A stretch of 64,000 nucleotides of DNA from Sporosarcina sp. BP05 (GCF_014282005.1 NZ_JACFTD010000012.1:23908-87907); one strand, 5' to 3'. Shown: positions 32,444-42,414, counted from the stretch's first letter. Numbers and translations: made by a program. The notes: generated from the sequence alone by a model not told the origin.

Positions 32444-33820
32444 ATGTCCAATTCATTATGGCTTAGTACTGCATATCCACGTGATCCGTTTCCTCAACTT
32501 GATGGCGATGTCCGATGCGACGTTTGCATCATCGGGGGAGGCCTAAGCGGAATTGCCAATGCCTATTTTTTAGCAAAGGAAGGGAAAGACGTTATCCTTC
32601 TTGAGAAAGATACTATCCTAGCAGGTGCGACGGGCAACTCAACTGGGAAACTGACTGCCCAACATGATTTTGTATACGCAAAATTACTGAAACAGTTTGG
32701 ACGAGACAATGCAAAAATGTATTTTGATGTGAATGAAGAAGCCGTTCAATTTGGGAAATCTATTGCAATAAAAGATGAATTAAGATCAGCAGATTCCATT
32801 CTTTATTCCCAATCTAAACTTGGTACTGATTTACTCCGTTATGAAATGAACGCATACAAGGAACTTGGCATCCCCGGTGAACTTGGACTGAATTCTGAAT
32901 TACCGATTCAGATTGATGCAACGCTTACTTTGAATAACGAAAGTCAGATTCATCCTGTGCGATTCGGACAACATCTTGCGCGGCTTGCGGTTGAAGCCGG
33001 CGCACGGATTTACGAACAATCGGATGTTATCTTAATGGACTTGAAAAAGCGTCTGCTTTCCATGAAATCTGGACACGAAGTCCAATTCACTGAACTAGTA
33101 TTATGTACACACTATCCAATTGAAGCACTGCGCGGGCTACAAATCGCAAAACTGTCCGTCGATCGATCCTATATCGTCGCAGCAGATGGTGATATGCCAC
33201 TCCGCGGACAATATATTGCAGTCGATGAACCAAATCGGTCAATCCGGACAGCACAAATTGATGGAAAAACATTTTTTCTGCTGTCCGGTGAAAATCATCG
33301 GGCAGGGACAGAAAGCGATACGCAGATACATTACAACCGACTTTACACCGATTTGCAAGAGATCTATAACCTTTCTACTCTGACACATGGCTGGTCCGCA
33401 CAAGATCCGCAGACACCCGATTTGATTCCCTACGCGGGGGTTATTTCCTCTAGCATGCCATACGTCTATTTGAGTACGGGCTATCGAAAATGGGGATTAT
33501 CGAACTCAATGGCGGGCGCACGGATTATCAGTGATTTAATTGTTAGAAAAGAAAACCGCGCTTCCCGACTTTATGCTCCTGATCGAACCGGATTTGGTTC
33601 ATTTTTATTGCAGGCTATCAAAAGTACTGGACTATTTTTAAAAGATTTCACTGACGGTCATCTTACTCGCACGGACTCCCCCATCTGTACGCATATGGGC
33701 TGCCGGACGAGGTGGAATGCCGGTGATGAAACTTGGGATTGCCCATGTCACGGCTCACGCTTTCGGAAAGATGGATCTGTCCTCGAAGGACCTGCGACGA
33801 AGCCGCTTAATTTGAAATAG
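32444..33820 (+). CDS. FAD-dependent oxidoreductase with C-terminal Rieske domain (YhfW-like)
   Basis: 458 residues. A DAO-type flavin domain (CIIGGGLSGIANAYFLAKEGKDV) spans about residues 25-370. The C-terminal Rieske [2Fe-2S] domain has both ligand boxes, CTHMGC and CPCHGS. Resembles B. subtilis YhfW. Oxidoreductase of unknown substrate; electrons probably pass between flavin and the Rieske cluster. The ATG at 32444 follows GGAGG. Confidence 0.9.
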   Translation: MSNSLWLSTAYPRDPFPQLDGDVRCDVCIIGGGLSGIANAYFLAKEGKDVILLEKDTILAGATGNSTGKLTAQHDFVYAKLLKQFGRDNAKMYFDVNEEAVQFGKSIAIKDELRSADSILYSQSKLGTDLLRYEMNAYKELGIPGELGLNSELPIQIDATLTLNNESQIHPVRFGQHLARLAVEAGARIYEQSDVILMDLKKRLLSMKSGHEVQFTELVLCTHYPIEALRGLQIAKLSVDRSYIVAADGDMPLRGQYIAVDEPNRSIRTAQIDGKTFFLLSGENHRAGTESDTQIHYNRLYTDLQEIYNLSTLTHGWSAQDPQTPDLIPYAGVISSSMPYVYLSTGYRKWGLSNSMAGARIISDLIVRKENRASRLYAPDRTGFGSFLLQAIKSTGLFLKDFTDGHLTRTDSPICTHMGCRTRWNAGDETWDCPCHGSRFRKDGSVLEGPATKPLNLK

Positions 33821-33867
33821 TGTATGGAGAACCGAGACACCGTTCAATCCCATCCGTAATAAAAACA

Positions 33868-33912
33868 AAAAAAGGTCGCAATCCACCTCACTGGCGGACT
33901 GCAACCTTTTTC
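33868..33912. terminator. Bidirectional terminator
   Basis: AAAAGGT-GCA-CC / GG-GCA-ACCTTTTT between convergent genes. Confidence 0.7.
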
Positions 33913-33920
33913 AATTCACT

Positions 33921-34847
33921 TCATTTCAATGCTTCAGTCAACACGGGGACTATTTGCATCTTGCGGGAAACGACACCTTTCAATGTTGCCGTGTTGTTCA
34001 CAAGCGTAACATTGAATGCCGCGCTAGCACGTTCTGCTTCTTTACCAAGTGCTAAAACGATTGAGTCGTTGTTCAAAATATCCGTTACGACGAATAAGAA
34101 CAGATCGAGTCCTTTTTCAGCAATGACACGGTATAAAAGATCTTCCAAATCTGCTTGACGGTTCATAACATCATTGATATCAATTGCATTCACTTGTGCA
34201 ATTTCAATCTTCACTTCATTGATGCCAAATTCTTTCGCATCAAGTTTCACAAGGTCTTCGAGCGTTTTACCACTCAAATCAGCACCAGCCTTCAACATAG
34301 CCAGTCCATATTCTTGTGCATCCACGCCTGTGATAGCAATCAATTCTTCAACTGCAGCACGGTCTTGGTCTGTATACGTTGGTGACTTGAACAATAGTGA
34401 ATCCGAAATAAGTGCAGAAAGCATTAGGCCAGCAATACTTTTCGGAATCTCAACACCGTTTTCTTTATATAGTTTGTTTAAAATCGTTGCCGTACACCCT
34501 ACAGGCTCTGCACGATAATAAAGTGGATCGTTTGTTGCAAAGTTAGCAATTCTATGATGATCAACAACTTCGATTACTTGAACATCATCAATGTCATCCA
34601 CGCTTTGCTGTTTTTCATTATGATCGACGAGAATGACTTTCGCTACTTCCGGCGCGGCTCTCTCGATAAGACGTGGTGCTTCAATACCAAAATAATCAAG
34701 CGCATAAGCCGTTTCATTCGTTATTTCGCCTAGTCTTACTGCTTCAGCATTCATTCCCAATTGCTGCTTTAAATATGCGTAACTGATTGCCGATGAAATT
34801 GAATCGGTATCAGGATTTTTATGTCCAACAACAAAAACTTTTTCCAT
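33921..34847 (-). CDS. ppaC: Manganese-dependent inorganic pyrophosphatase
   Basis: 308 residues of the DHH superfamily. [11 protein letters not shown] supplies His9, Asp13 and Asp15 exactly as in B. subtilis Ppa[14 protein letters not shown] is the DHH box and SRKMQIVP the C-terminal substrate site. Hydrolyses pyrophosphate with Mn2+. The ATG at 34847 follows AGGGGGC; a longer frame upstream overlaps nothing useful. Lies just downstream of nsrR. Confidence 0.95.
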   Translation of the reverse strand: MEKVFVVGHKNPDTDSISSAISYAYLKQQLGMNAEAVRLGEITNETAYALDYFGIEAPRLIERAAPEVAKVILVDHNEKQQSVDDIDDVQVIEVVDHHRIANFATNDPLYYRAEPVGCTATILNKLYKENGVEIPKSIAGLMLSALISDSLLFKSPTYTDQDRAAVEELIAITGVDAQEYGLAMLKAGADLSGKTLEDLVKLDAKEFGINEVKIEIAQVNAIDINDVMNRQADLEDLLYRVIAEKGLDLFLFVVTDILNNDSIVLALGKEAERASAAFNVTLVNNTATLKGVVSRKMQIVPVLTEALK

Positions 34848-34887
34848 GAAAAATAGCCCCCTGCTTTTTATATTCTTTTTCATTTTA

Positions 34888-35331
34888 TCATAATGGGCGG
34901 TCAAACAAAATCGCTTTGAGCTCATCTTTATTAACGATAAAATCCGCCACTGTATAGTTATCCAAAACTGCTAAATAAGCATTCAACGCTTCGTGCAATG
35001 CACCTTTTAATCGGCAAACCGGGGAAAGTATACAACTATTCGATTCAGAATTAAAGCATTCAACAAGATGAAAATCATCTTCCGTCCTCCGAACAAGTTC
35101 TCCGACATTGATGTTTTCAGGCTCCACTTTCATCCTGATACCACCGCCACGACCGCGTATCGTTTCGATTAAACCCATCTTCCCAAGCTCGTGCACTACT
35201 TTCGTCAGATGGTTTTTCGAGATGCTATACGTATCTGAAATCTCCTGAACCGTCGATATTTCTCCAGTCTCTTTCGCTCCGAGATATATTAAAACACGCA
35301 AGGAAAAATCTGTATACATCGTAAGACGCAT
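34888..35331 (-). CDS. nsrR: Nitric-oxide-sensing Rrf2 repressor NsrR
   Basis: 147 residues. Winged helix with recognition segment [13 protein letters not shown], and three iron-sulfur ligands at Cys92, Cys100 and Cys106, the same numbering as B. subtilis NsrR. The [4Fe-4S] cluster reacts with NO and releases DNA. Divergent from hmp, its classic target, with an NsrR site in front of hmp. Confidence 0.94.
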   Translation of the reverse strand: MRLTMYTDFSLRVLIYLGAKETGEISTVQEISDTYSISKNHLTKVVHELGKMGLIETIRGRGGGIRMKVEPENINVGELVRRTEDDFHLVECFNSESNSCILSPVCRLKGALHEALNAYLAVLDNYTVADFIVNKDELKAILFDRPL

Positions 35332-35414
35332 AATTTCACCGCTCTTTCAGATACTATTATAACGTTTGTGTCCATATCGTGAAAGAAATGTGACTAACTA
35401 TCTAACACTTCTTA

Positions 35415-35437
35415 AAGATGTATTTTAAATATATCTT
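35415..35437. promoter_or_regulatory. NsrR operator of hmp
   Basis: ATGTATTTTAAATATAT (35418-35434) matches the Bacillus NsrR site. It extends to a palindrome AAGATGTATTT-T-AAATATATCTT with 10 of 11 symmetric pairs. It overlaps the -35 region of hmp (likely -10 near 35450). Confidence 0.85.
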
Positions 35438-35493
35438 TAGGCATTGCTATGGTATATTCTTGTATTAACAACTATGAAAGGTCGTGCTACAAC

Positions 35494-36681
35494 ATGCTAT
35501 CACAAGAAACCATTGCCATTATCAAATCAACAGTACCTGTATTGGAGCAACACGGCAAGACAATTACAACTGTGTTTTATAAAAATATGTTCAAAGCTCA
35601 TCCTGAACTTCTGAACATCTTCAACCACGCCAATCAATCACAAGGGCGCCAGCAAAACGCACTTGCAGGTTTGGTTTACGCAGCAGCTGCAAACATTGAT
35701 AACCTTGGAGCTGTTTTACCGGCTGTCGTTCAAGTTGCGCACAAACATAAATCACTCAACATTACACCAGAACAATATCCAATCGTTGGTTACCATCTAT
35801 TAGGCGCTATTAAAGAAGTATTAGGCGACGCAGCAACTCCTGAAATTATTGGTGCATGGGGAGAAGCCTACGAAGTTATCGCAGGCGTTTTCATCGGTAT
35901 CGAAAAAGAGATGTACGAAAAAGCCGAACAAATGGACGGCGGATGGAAAACATTCAAAGACTTCGTTATTGCAGAAAAAGTAATTGAAAGTGATGTCATT
36001 ACGTCCTTCTATTTAAAACCTGTCGACGGTCAAAAACTACCTTCTTATAAACCAGGACAATATATTACGTTACGTGTCACAATTCCCGGCGAAGACTATA
36101 CTTTGAATCGCCAATACAGTTTGTCACAAGCGCCTACAGGTGATTTATACCGAATTTCTGTTAAACGCGAAGATGAAGTCACGCCGAACGGGAAAATGTC
36201 CGTTAACCTTCATCGAGAAATGAATGTCGGCGACACGGTAGAAGTAAGTGTTCCTGCCGGTGTATTCCATCTTGATGTGGAAAGCAAAAATCCAGTGACA
36301 CTTATCAGCGGTGGTGTTGGTATCACACCAATGATGAGCATGTTTGAGTCAATTGCCAAAAACACACCAGAACGGCCGGCCGCATTCTTGCATTCCGCAC
36401 GTACACCTAAGCATCAAGCATTCGATGCAAAATTACGCTTGTTGAATGAATCCATGCCCGCTTCAACTTATGCTGTGCTGTATTCAGAAGAAGGGGATGG
36501 CTTCATCAACCGAGATTTCCTTGCTGCTAACGTCATTGAAGGCAGCGACATCTATGTTTGTGGACCAACGCCTTTCATGCAGGCCGTCATTAAAGATCTA
36601 TATGCAATGGGTATTCCAGAAGAAAAAGTAAAATTCGAATTCTTTGGACCTGCTGAAGAGTTAGAACTTGTAAACGCATAA
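35494..36681 (+). CDS. hmp: Flavohemoprotein, nitric oxide dioxygenase
   Basis: 395 residues. The globin domain has Tyr29, Gln53 (distal) and proximal His85, all at the canonical numbers; the FAD box is RQYSLSQ and the NAD box GGVGITPMMS. Converts NO and O2 to nitrate with NADPH. The ATG at 35494 has GAAAGG upstream. Controlled by NsrR (site at 35415-35437). A MITE-like element begins within about 10 bp of the stop codon. Confidence 0.95.
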   Translation: MLSQETIAIIKSTVPVLEQHGKTITTVFYKNMFKAHPELLNIFNHANQSQGRQQNALAGLVYAAAANIDNLGAVLPAVVQVAHKHKSLNITPEQYPIVGYHLLGAIKEVLGDAATPEIIGAWGEAYEVIAGVFIGIEKEMYEKAEQMDGGWKTFKDFVIAEKVIESDVITSFYLKPVDGQKLPSYKPGQYITLRVTIPGEDYTLNRQYSLSQAPTGDLYRISVKREDEVTPNGKMSVNLHREMNVGDTVEVSVPAGVFHLDVESKNPVTLISGGVGITPMMSMFESIAKNTPERPAAFLHSARTPKHQAFDAKLRLLNESMPASTYAVLYSEEGDGFINRDFLAANVIEGSDIYVCGPTPFMQAVIKDLYAMGIPEEKVKFEFFGPAEELELVNA

Positions 36682-36683
36682 TT

Positions 36684-37420
36684 CGTCACACCTGTTGATT
36701 AACCAAACAAAAGTAATCAGAAAACAACATGATCACCTACTGAGCACTACGTGTATAGTTGCGCTTTTGGACCGCTTTGGATTGAATGACTTCTATACGA
36801 TTATCGATATGTCTGGATATGTAGGATTCGACTTCGTCGCATCCTGCATATTTTTTCGGTAATCGTATGGTGGCCCTTCATCCGTCGCGCTCCAAATGCA
36901 TTAGTACACAGCGTGCTGATGCTTTTTGGGACGAAAGAATAGCATGCTTTTTACCTGGAGAAAAGCCGTCAAAGATGCAATTTTGGCGGCTGATACTTTC
37001 TTTATGGTTTTACCTTTTTTATTTTATAGAAGTGTCGCTTTTTATAAGGCATCACATGATTAGATGTATACTCTTTGCTAAAAGTAAGCAAGAAACACAT
37101 TGCACAAAGCGCTAGAGTGCCCGAAATTGCATCTTCTGGCACTTACACTCTCTATAGAAAACCGTCTATTCTTTTCTTTCAAACATAACCGGACTTTTCA
37201 CTTGAACATTGTAGGTACGCGACAGGCAACTATTCGCAATAGTATTACCGAAAAAAGTGTGGCCAGAATTGGCGAAGTCACTTCTAGCCACACTTTCCCC
37301 TCGATAAACCTGTCGTGATTAGTTAGCCGAAAGCGAAATGGAAATGACCCAATAAAAATGAAAGTCATCAAGCCCTTCTCGCCAGTATTTTATGCAAGTA
37401 AGTGCTAATTTATCAATCTA
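36684..37420. mobile_element. MITE-like element, copy B (degenerate, with ~390-bp insertion)
   Basis: Left end CCTGTTGATTAAC (36691-36703) differs from copy A at one base; the right end is decayed. The two copies align through GGATATGTAGG, GCGACAGGCAA, the hairpin GTGTGGCCAGAATTG / CACTTCTAGCCACAC and the CATCAAGCCCT segment. Copy B carries about 390 extra bases (36826-37215) between two copies of TGTAGG. Frames inside lack ribosome binding sites. This fills the 750-bp gap between hmp and the hydrolase gene. Confidence 0.7.
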
Positions 37421-37422
37421 CA

Positions 37423-37456
37423 AAAAAGCCGTCATCCCAGTTGGATGGCGGCTTTT
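37423..37456. terminator. Bidirectional terminator at the hydrolase 3' end
   Basis: AAAAGCC-GT-CATCC / GGATG-GC-GGCTTTT; contains the hydrolase stop codon. Confidence 0.78.
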
Positions 37457-38232
37457 CTTTGTTCGATTTTAGCTATATAATCAATGGCTAACTTGTTGAA
37501 CATTTCTGGTTGGTCGATATTGCAGACATGTCCTGACTTTTCTATTTTTATGAATTCAAATCCTTTATTTTTACGGACAACTTCCTCAATCGGGGGGATG
37601 AATAGATAATCTTCCTCACCCATCAAGAATAATGTTGGAATATCCGTTGTCGATGCTTGTAAGCGGGTCAAGTACGGATTGATTAGCTTAGTAAGAGAAA
37701 ACCATCTAATGAATTCCTTCTGATATACCTTTTTAGCTTCGTTGACGAAAGCCATCCGCGATTCTTCATGCTGTTTACGCGGCATAATAATATAAGCGAA
37801 TAATTTATAAAGAAGCATATAAGGGACAAAACGCTTTACTGCACGCCCTCCCAATAATAATAACTTTGTTCGAATATCAAAACGGATAATCGCCCCACCA
37901 AGAATAAGTGAGTTTACACGTTGCGGGAAATTATCTGCCATTGTTTGAGCGACGATTGTACCAAGTGACATGCCGATAACATGCGTGTCTTTTATGCCGA
38001 CTTCGTCCAGCACTTCAATTACTTCCCTTGAGATATCCGTAAATGTATCCCCTTTTTTCCACATTCCACCGGCAGATTGTCCATGTCCTCGAAGGTCAAT
38101 TAGGAGAACGTTATGCTGTTTCCTAAATTCCCGGATTTGCTTGAACCAGACGGAAGAACTACCGCCTGCGCCATGTATGAATGTCACCCAAGGTGTTGTC
38201 GGGCTAATTTCGTAAGTTCGATAGTGAAGCAA
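37432..38232 (-). CDS. Alpha/beta hydrolase
   Basis: 266 residues. Oxyanion region FIHGAGGSSSVW, nucleophile elbow GMSLGT (Ser), acid in LMGEEDYLF and His in EKSGHVCNIDQP complete the triad. Similar in layout to Bacillus YugF-type hydrolases. TTG start at 38232 with AAGGG 8 nt upstream gives MLHYRTYEI; the GTG 9 nt earlier overlaps that signal. Substrate unknown. Confidence 0.88.
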   Translation of the reverse strand: MLHYRTYEISPTTPWVTFIHGAGGSSSVWFKQIREFRKQHNVLLIDLRGHGQSAGGMWKKGDTFTDISREVIEVLDEVGIKDTHVIGMSLGTIVAQTMADNFPQRVNSLILGGAIIRFDIRTKLLLLGGRAVKRFVPYMLLYKLFAYIIMPRKQHEESRMAFVNEAKKVYQKEFIRWFSLTKLINPYLTRLQASTTDIPTLFLMGEEDYLFIPPIEEVVRKNKGFEFIKIEKSGHVCNIDQPEMFNKLAIDYIAKIEQRKAAIQLG

Positions 38233-38365
38233 GCTGTTCACCCTTCCAAGTTAACTATGTCCATTAAACCATTTTTTATAGAATCAATTCAACCCAAATG
38301 TGTGTATATACGCTCTATTCCCTGAAGAATCGACTTCTTTTCGACACAAACTTTGCTAGAAAAAA

Positions 38366-38403
38366 AGGGGCGGTCATCGAAGCTACACTTCGTGGCCGTC
38401 CCT
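38366..38403 (-). terminator. Terminator of the YkvI-like gene
   Basis: Imperfect stem AGGGGCGGTCA-CGAAG / CTTCG-GGCCGTCCCT, then T-run on the minus strand. Confidence 0.75.
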
Positions 38404-38423
38404 ATACTTGTTTTGAAATAGTC

Positions 38424-39482
38424 TTATCTGCTAACCTTCGCAGGTAATTTGAAAGATATGTAGATAAGCGCCGCGACAAGGAACAAACCTAGGTAACCAA
38501 TGTACGGATAGAAATGGGCAACAAGATTTTTAAAGCCGAAAAAGCTCAAGCCAAATCCAATTATTAGTGTGATAAACACAAAACCTTTAAACCCTTTTGT
38601 ACCTGCCGGGATGAAACGTGCGCCGAAAGCATAGTACATACTGACAGCCGTATTGAAAATCATACCGTACAAAATGAACGCCATGAAAGTAGCGAGTATA
38701 GGCGAAATATCGTTCATAATTGCTAACATCGGTAAATCAGCATCAGCAACAGTATCGATCCGTGAGAAGATTGCCAAGTGACTTAGCAAGATAAGTAGAC
38801 CAAGACCAAGTCCGCCGACAAAACCGCCCCACGCTGCTGTTTTTTCATTTTTCTCCGCTCCACCCATGACAAGTGCCATGGAAGCACCTACTGCGATATT
38901 GAACGACACATAGTTTATTGCCGAGATGAACCAGTTCGGTAGCGTCGTCGGTACTAAAGTTGCGACTGAATCGAGCGCTGTAAATGTTGCATCCCCCATT
39001 GTCGCTATACAGTACACCGAGACACCAATGACTGAAATGATTAGAAATGGTGTAATACTGCCGATAACACCAACCACTTTATCGACATTAAGTAATATAG
39101 TTAAGAAAACCAGAACTACCATTAGTAAACTACCAACGAATGGCGGTAAACCAAACTGTTGGTTCAAATTGGAACCTGCCCCCGCTATCATAACGGCCCC
39201 AACGCCAAATAGTGTTAAAATAATTATGCAATCCACAACTATACCTAAATAACGACCACTTATTTTGTAAATAACTTCTTTATGTGATGTGGCCCGCATA
39301 CGACTCCCAAGTCGAGTAAGCGTCATTCCCAGATAGGCAAACAGTGCTGTAGACACAATTGCCCCTACAATACCTAAAAGTCCGAAACTTGTAAAATATT
39401 GTAGAATTTCCTGACCTGAAGCGAATCCTGCACCAACAATAATTCCGATGAAAGCGCTTCCCATTTTAAGTATGTTTTTCAT
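38424..39482 (-). CDS. YkvI-family membrane transporter
   Basis: 352 residues, about ten helices. AFIGIIVGAGFASGQEILQYFTSFG is the characteristic YkvI start, resembling APC/NSS-type transporters. GGGGGGACATC precedes the ATG at 39482. Substrate unknown. Confidence 0.85.
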   Translation of the reverse strand: MKNILKMGSAFIGIIVGAGFASGQEILQYFTSFGLLGIVGAIVSTALFAYLGMTLTRLGSRMRATSHKEVIYKISGRYLGIVVDCIIILTLFGVGAVMIAGAGSNLNQQFGLPPFVGSLLMVVLVFLTILLNVDKVVGVIGSITPFLIISVIGVSVYCIATMGDATFTALDSVATLVPTTLPNWFISAINYVSFNIAVGASMALVMGGAEKNEKTAAWGGFVGGLGLGLLILLSHLAIFSRIDTVADADLPMLAIMNDISPILATFMAFILYGMIFNTAVSMYYAFGARFIPAGTKGFKGFVFITLIIGFGLSFFGFKNLVAHFYPYIGYLGLFLVAALIYISFKLPAKVSR

Positions 39483-39842
39483 GATGTCCCCCCAATATTT
39501 CACCACACTAAGAATTTTAACTCAACGAAATAGTCAGAAATATAACCTCATGCGTTGTGGTACTGTTCTAACTTATCACTCTTGTGGAACCTTTTCAATA
39601 AAAAAAAGACCAGTTACCTGGACTCTTTTTTAAAAAACTATTTTCGCAGCACAATTTGATAGTCAAAAGTCTTCAATTATTATCTATTAAACGTTAGTTT
39701 ATCAACAGTCCTTCGACATATCACAAACTATTTTTTGTACGAAATAACTTCTTCGTCCGCATATTTTGAACCCACTCATTTCAAGTCGATTTTTATCAAA
39801 TTATCGCCTTTAGCATCGATTCACTTGTAGCAATAGCCGCAC
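39483..39842. other. Intergenic region with one weak hairpin
   Basis: 360 bp, A/T-rich. It contains GACCAG-TTAC-CTGGAC flanked by A and T runs (39599-39632), a possible terminator-like hairpin, but no adjacent gene end fits it. Nothing else recognised. Confidence 0.4.
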
Positions 39843-40436
39843 TTAAGGCCGATACTTTGAGACGTACGGATTATCTTTTTCATAAAAGCGCCAAGGATAA
39901 TGAACGGCTTCCCCAGAATTCCCAATCCCCACCCGAGGACCCGCCATAATTTCTTCCGGTACAGCACCTTCTGCAATAAACAACGGTCCATCTGTCCAAT
40001 GATGACCGTAATACTGCATTGTCACGCCAAGGGCTTTCGCTAATTTACCTGGCCCATTCGTCCAATCTTTCATTTTCAAATGAGGTCCCCTATTTGCCTG
40101 CATCAGTTCAAATCCTTCTACTGGTTCTCCAGCACGGATAAGTATTGCATGTGGTGTCCCTTCTGGTCCACCTACAACATTCATTAGGGTATGTGTGTGC
40201 ATTTGATACGTATAGACGAGTCCAGCAGTTCCAAACATTACTTCTGTCCTCTTCGTTCGCCGATTGTCAAAACTATGTGCCGCCTGATCCTCAGGTCCGT
40301 GATACGCTTCCGTTTCCACAATACGAACCACAATAGTTCCTTCCGGCTGCTCGTGAACAATATATTGCCCCAGTAAATTTTTGGCCAGTTCAAGTACAGG
40401 TGCCTCAAAAAATGATTTATCTATAGGTGTATACAT
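39843..40436 (-). CDS. 3-methyladenine DNA glycosylase (AAG/MPG family)
   Basis: 197 residues. RIVETEAYHGPEDQAAHSF holds the catalytic Glu region; FGTAGLVYTYQMHTHTLMNVV and NGPGKLAKALGVT are family hallmarks. Removes alkylated and deaminated purines. GGAGGGCGATAGCT precedes the ATG at 40436. Divergent from the MazG-like nucleotide-sanitising gene. Confidence 0.93.
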   Translation of the reverse strand: MYTPIDKSFFEAPVLELAKNLLGQYIVHEQPEGTIVVRIVETEAYHGPEDQAAHSFDNRRTKRTEVMFGTAGLVYTYQMHTHTLMNVVGGPEGTPHAILIRAGEPVEGFELMQANRGPHLKMKDWTNGPGKLAKALGVTMQYYGHHWTDGPLFIAEGAVPEEIMAGPRVGIGNSGEAVHYPWRFYEKDNPYVSKYRP

Positions 40437-40530
40437 AGCTATCGCCCTCCACTTCAATCCTACTATGCCCTATAATTCCAATTCTAAATACCGTATACTC
40501 AAGAAAAACAGTCGATGGGATGAGATAAAT

Positions 40531-40821
40531 ATGGAAAAACTACAAACCGAAATACGTGAATTCACAAAAGCGCGCAATTGGGGTGAAAATCATGATGCTC
40601 GAAATCTTGCCATTTCAATTTCATTAGAAGCAAGTGAGCTGCTGGAACACTTCCAATGGAAATCTGGTGAGGAAGCAATCGCTCATAATAAGCAGGAAAT
40701 CATGGATGAAGCGGCGGATGTGTTTATTTATCTATTGCAATTCGCTGATCTTCTCGGCATTGACTTAGAAGAAGCTTCGCGTGCGAAGATGAAGAAAAAT
40801 GCCGAGAAATACCCTGTATGA
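40531..40821 (+). CDS. MazG-like nucleotide pyrophosphohydrolase
   Basis: 96 residues, all-alpha NTP-PPase. Mg2+ motif EASELLEHFQW (ExxE) and DEAADVFIYLLQFADLL (ExxD) match the iMazG/RS21-C6 (dCTPase-like) family. It probably hydrolyses modified or non-canonical dNTPs to monophosphates. Its neighbour repairs alkylated DNA. The start at ATG 40531 is preceded only by a weak signal (GATGAGAT). Confidence 0.88.
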   Translation: MEKLQTEIREFTKARNWGENHDARNLAISISLEASELLEHFQWKSGEEAIAHNKQEIMDEAADVFIYLLQFADLLGIDLEEASRAKMKKNAEKYPV

Positions 40822-40823
40822 AT

Positions 40824-40871
40824 TAAGCCCTCCAGCGCTTTTCGGGTCTACCAAGGCGCTTGCGCTTTTCT
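40824..40871. repeat. GC-rich dispersed repeat, copy 6 (short)
   Basis: CCCTCCAGCGCTTTTCGGGT and CTACCAAGGCGC, repeated without change at 53875-53907. It lies exactly between two convergent stop codons. Confidence 0.75.
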
Positions 40872-41761
40872 TATTTCTTGATTAATCCTTTTTCAATCAG
40901 GAAGTCCTTTGCAACATCTTCCGGTTTTTCTTTATCCAAATCAACGCGGGCATTCATTTTTAACATATCTTCTTCAGTGATTTTTCCTGCTAAACTGTTT
41001 AGTACTTTTTCAAGGTTGGGGAATTGCTTCAATGTTTCCTGACGGACAACTGGGGCTGCGTCATATTTCGGGAAAAAGCCCAAATCATCTTCCGTTGTTG
41101 CAAGATCGAACATCTGAATGCGGCTGTCCGTCGTGAACGCGGGAATAACATCAACATCCCCATTTTTCACTGCTTCATACATAACGTTTGGATCCAGGCT
41201 CTTTGTATCTTTAAATGTAAATGGATAAGAACTTACCATATCATCGAAACCGTCACCTTTTCGTTCATAGAAAGCATGTGGTGCGCCGAAAACCATATCT
41301 TCAGCGGCTGAAATCGCAGCCAAGTCGGAATAAGTGGATGCTTTGTATTCTTTATCCTTTGTGAAGGCCAGTGTATAACCGTTTTCAAAACCAAGCGGCT
41401 CAAGCCATGTGACTTCGAATTTATCTTCGTACCCTTTTTTCACACGGTCGAAGACGCTTTCAGAACTCTCTCCCGCTTTCGATTCTTCCTTCAGGACGTC
41501 TTTCAAACCCGTCCCTGTATATTCCACGTAAAGATCGATATCGCCTTTTTCAAGTGCTGGGGTCATGATTGCCACTTCACCTAGGCCATCTTTGTATTTC
41601 ACTTTATAATCCGTTTCCGCTTCAATGTATTGACCCAAAATATGTGGCAGTATAAATTGCTCTGTCCACGGTTTTCCGCTAATAACAATTTCCTCTTTAC
41701 CGTTGCATGCACCAAGTAGCAATGTCAACGAAAGCAACATAATTCCCAATCCTTTTTTCAT
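40871..41761 (-). CDS. Glycine-betaine/osmoprotectant ABC transporter, substrate-binding lipoprotein (OpuC/OpuB-type)
   Basis: 296 residues. Lipobox LLGAC; mature domain begins EEIVISGKPWTEQFILPHIL, followed by LYVEYTGTGL and VIPAFTTDSRIQMFDL, typical of the OpuAC/OpuCC superfamily. It binds betaine, choline or a similar solute; the exact ligand cannot be read. AGGGGGGAAGAAG precedes the ATG at 41761. Last of a three-component transporter set. Confidence 0.9.
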   Translation of the reverse strand: MKKGLGIMLLSLTLLLGACNGKEEIVISGKPWTEQFILPHILGQYIEAETDYKVKYKDGLGEVAIMTPALEKGDIDLYVEYTGTGLKDVLKEESKAGESSESVFDRVKKGYEDKFEVTWLEPLGFENGYTLAFTKDKEYKASTYSDLAAISAAEDMVFGAPHAFYERKGDGFDDMVSSYPFTFKDTKSLDPNVMYEAVKNGDVDVIPAFTTDSRIQMFDLATTEDDLGFFPKYDAAPVVRQETLKQFPNLEKVLNSLAGKITEEDMLKMNARVDLDKEKPEDVAKDFLIEKGLIKK

Positions 41762-41775
41762 CTTCTTCCCCCCTA

Positions 41776-42414
41776 TCAATGTCGGACTCCTTTTGGTGTT
41801 ACCTTCTTCTCTACCCATTTCAGGATAAAGTCAAAAGTAATAGCGAGTAATGCTACCGGTAGCGCCCCTGCAAGAACGAGCGCATTATTATATGATTGCA
41901 AACCTCTATAAATAACATCTCCAAGTCCACCTGCTCCGACGAACGTTGCGAGTGTAGCAATACCAACCGTCAGCACAGTCGCCGTACGGATACCTGCCAT
42001 GATGACAGGTAAGGCATTAGGAAACTCAATTTTCTTTAAAATTTGATTGGGGGTCATCCCCATACCACGTCCTGCTTCGACAATCGCTTCATCGACACCT
42101 GTAAGACCTGCATATGTATTCCGTATGATTGGCAACAGCGCGTAAATAATAAGTGCAATCAGTGCGGTCTTTGAGCCAATTCCGATGAGCGGCACAAGAA
42201 AACCGAACAACGCAAGACTAGGTATCGTCTGTAAAATCGCTGCTACGCCTATGATTGGCTCTGCAAAACGACGATGACGAGCAACCAGCATTCCAGCCGG
42301 TAAGGCAATGAGTATCCCTATGGCCAGTGCAAGAAATGACAGGAAAATATGTTGGAGAAAAGCTTCTATAATCATGTCTGAACGACTGGTCAGCGTCTCG
42401 ATAAAGTTCTTCAT
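41776..42414 (-). CDS. Osmoprotectant-type ABC permease (single permease)
   Basis: 212 residues, about six helices, with the ABC EAA loop EAGRGMGMTPNQILKKIEFPNALPVIMAG. Start by ATGA overlap with the ATPase stop. Opu-type systems usually have two permease genes around the binding protein; only one is seen here, so a homodimer is implied. Confidence 0.9.
   Translation of the reverse strand: MKNFIETLTSRSDMIIEAFLQHIFLSFLALAIGILIALPAGMLVARHRRFAEPIIGVAAILQTIPSLALFGFLVPLIGIGSKTALIALIIYALLPIIRNTYAGLTGVDEAIVEAGRGMGMTPNQILKKIEFPNALPVIMAGIRTATVLTVGIATLATFVGAGGLGDVIYRGLQSYNNALVLAGALPVALLAITFDFILKWVEKKVTPKGVRH

Noticed and set aside
36867..37318. Two frames of 72-82 codons inside the second MITE-like copy
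   Set aside because: No ribosome binding site, no recognisable protein, and the sequence belongs to a non-coding repeat.
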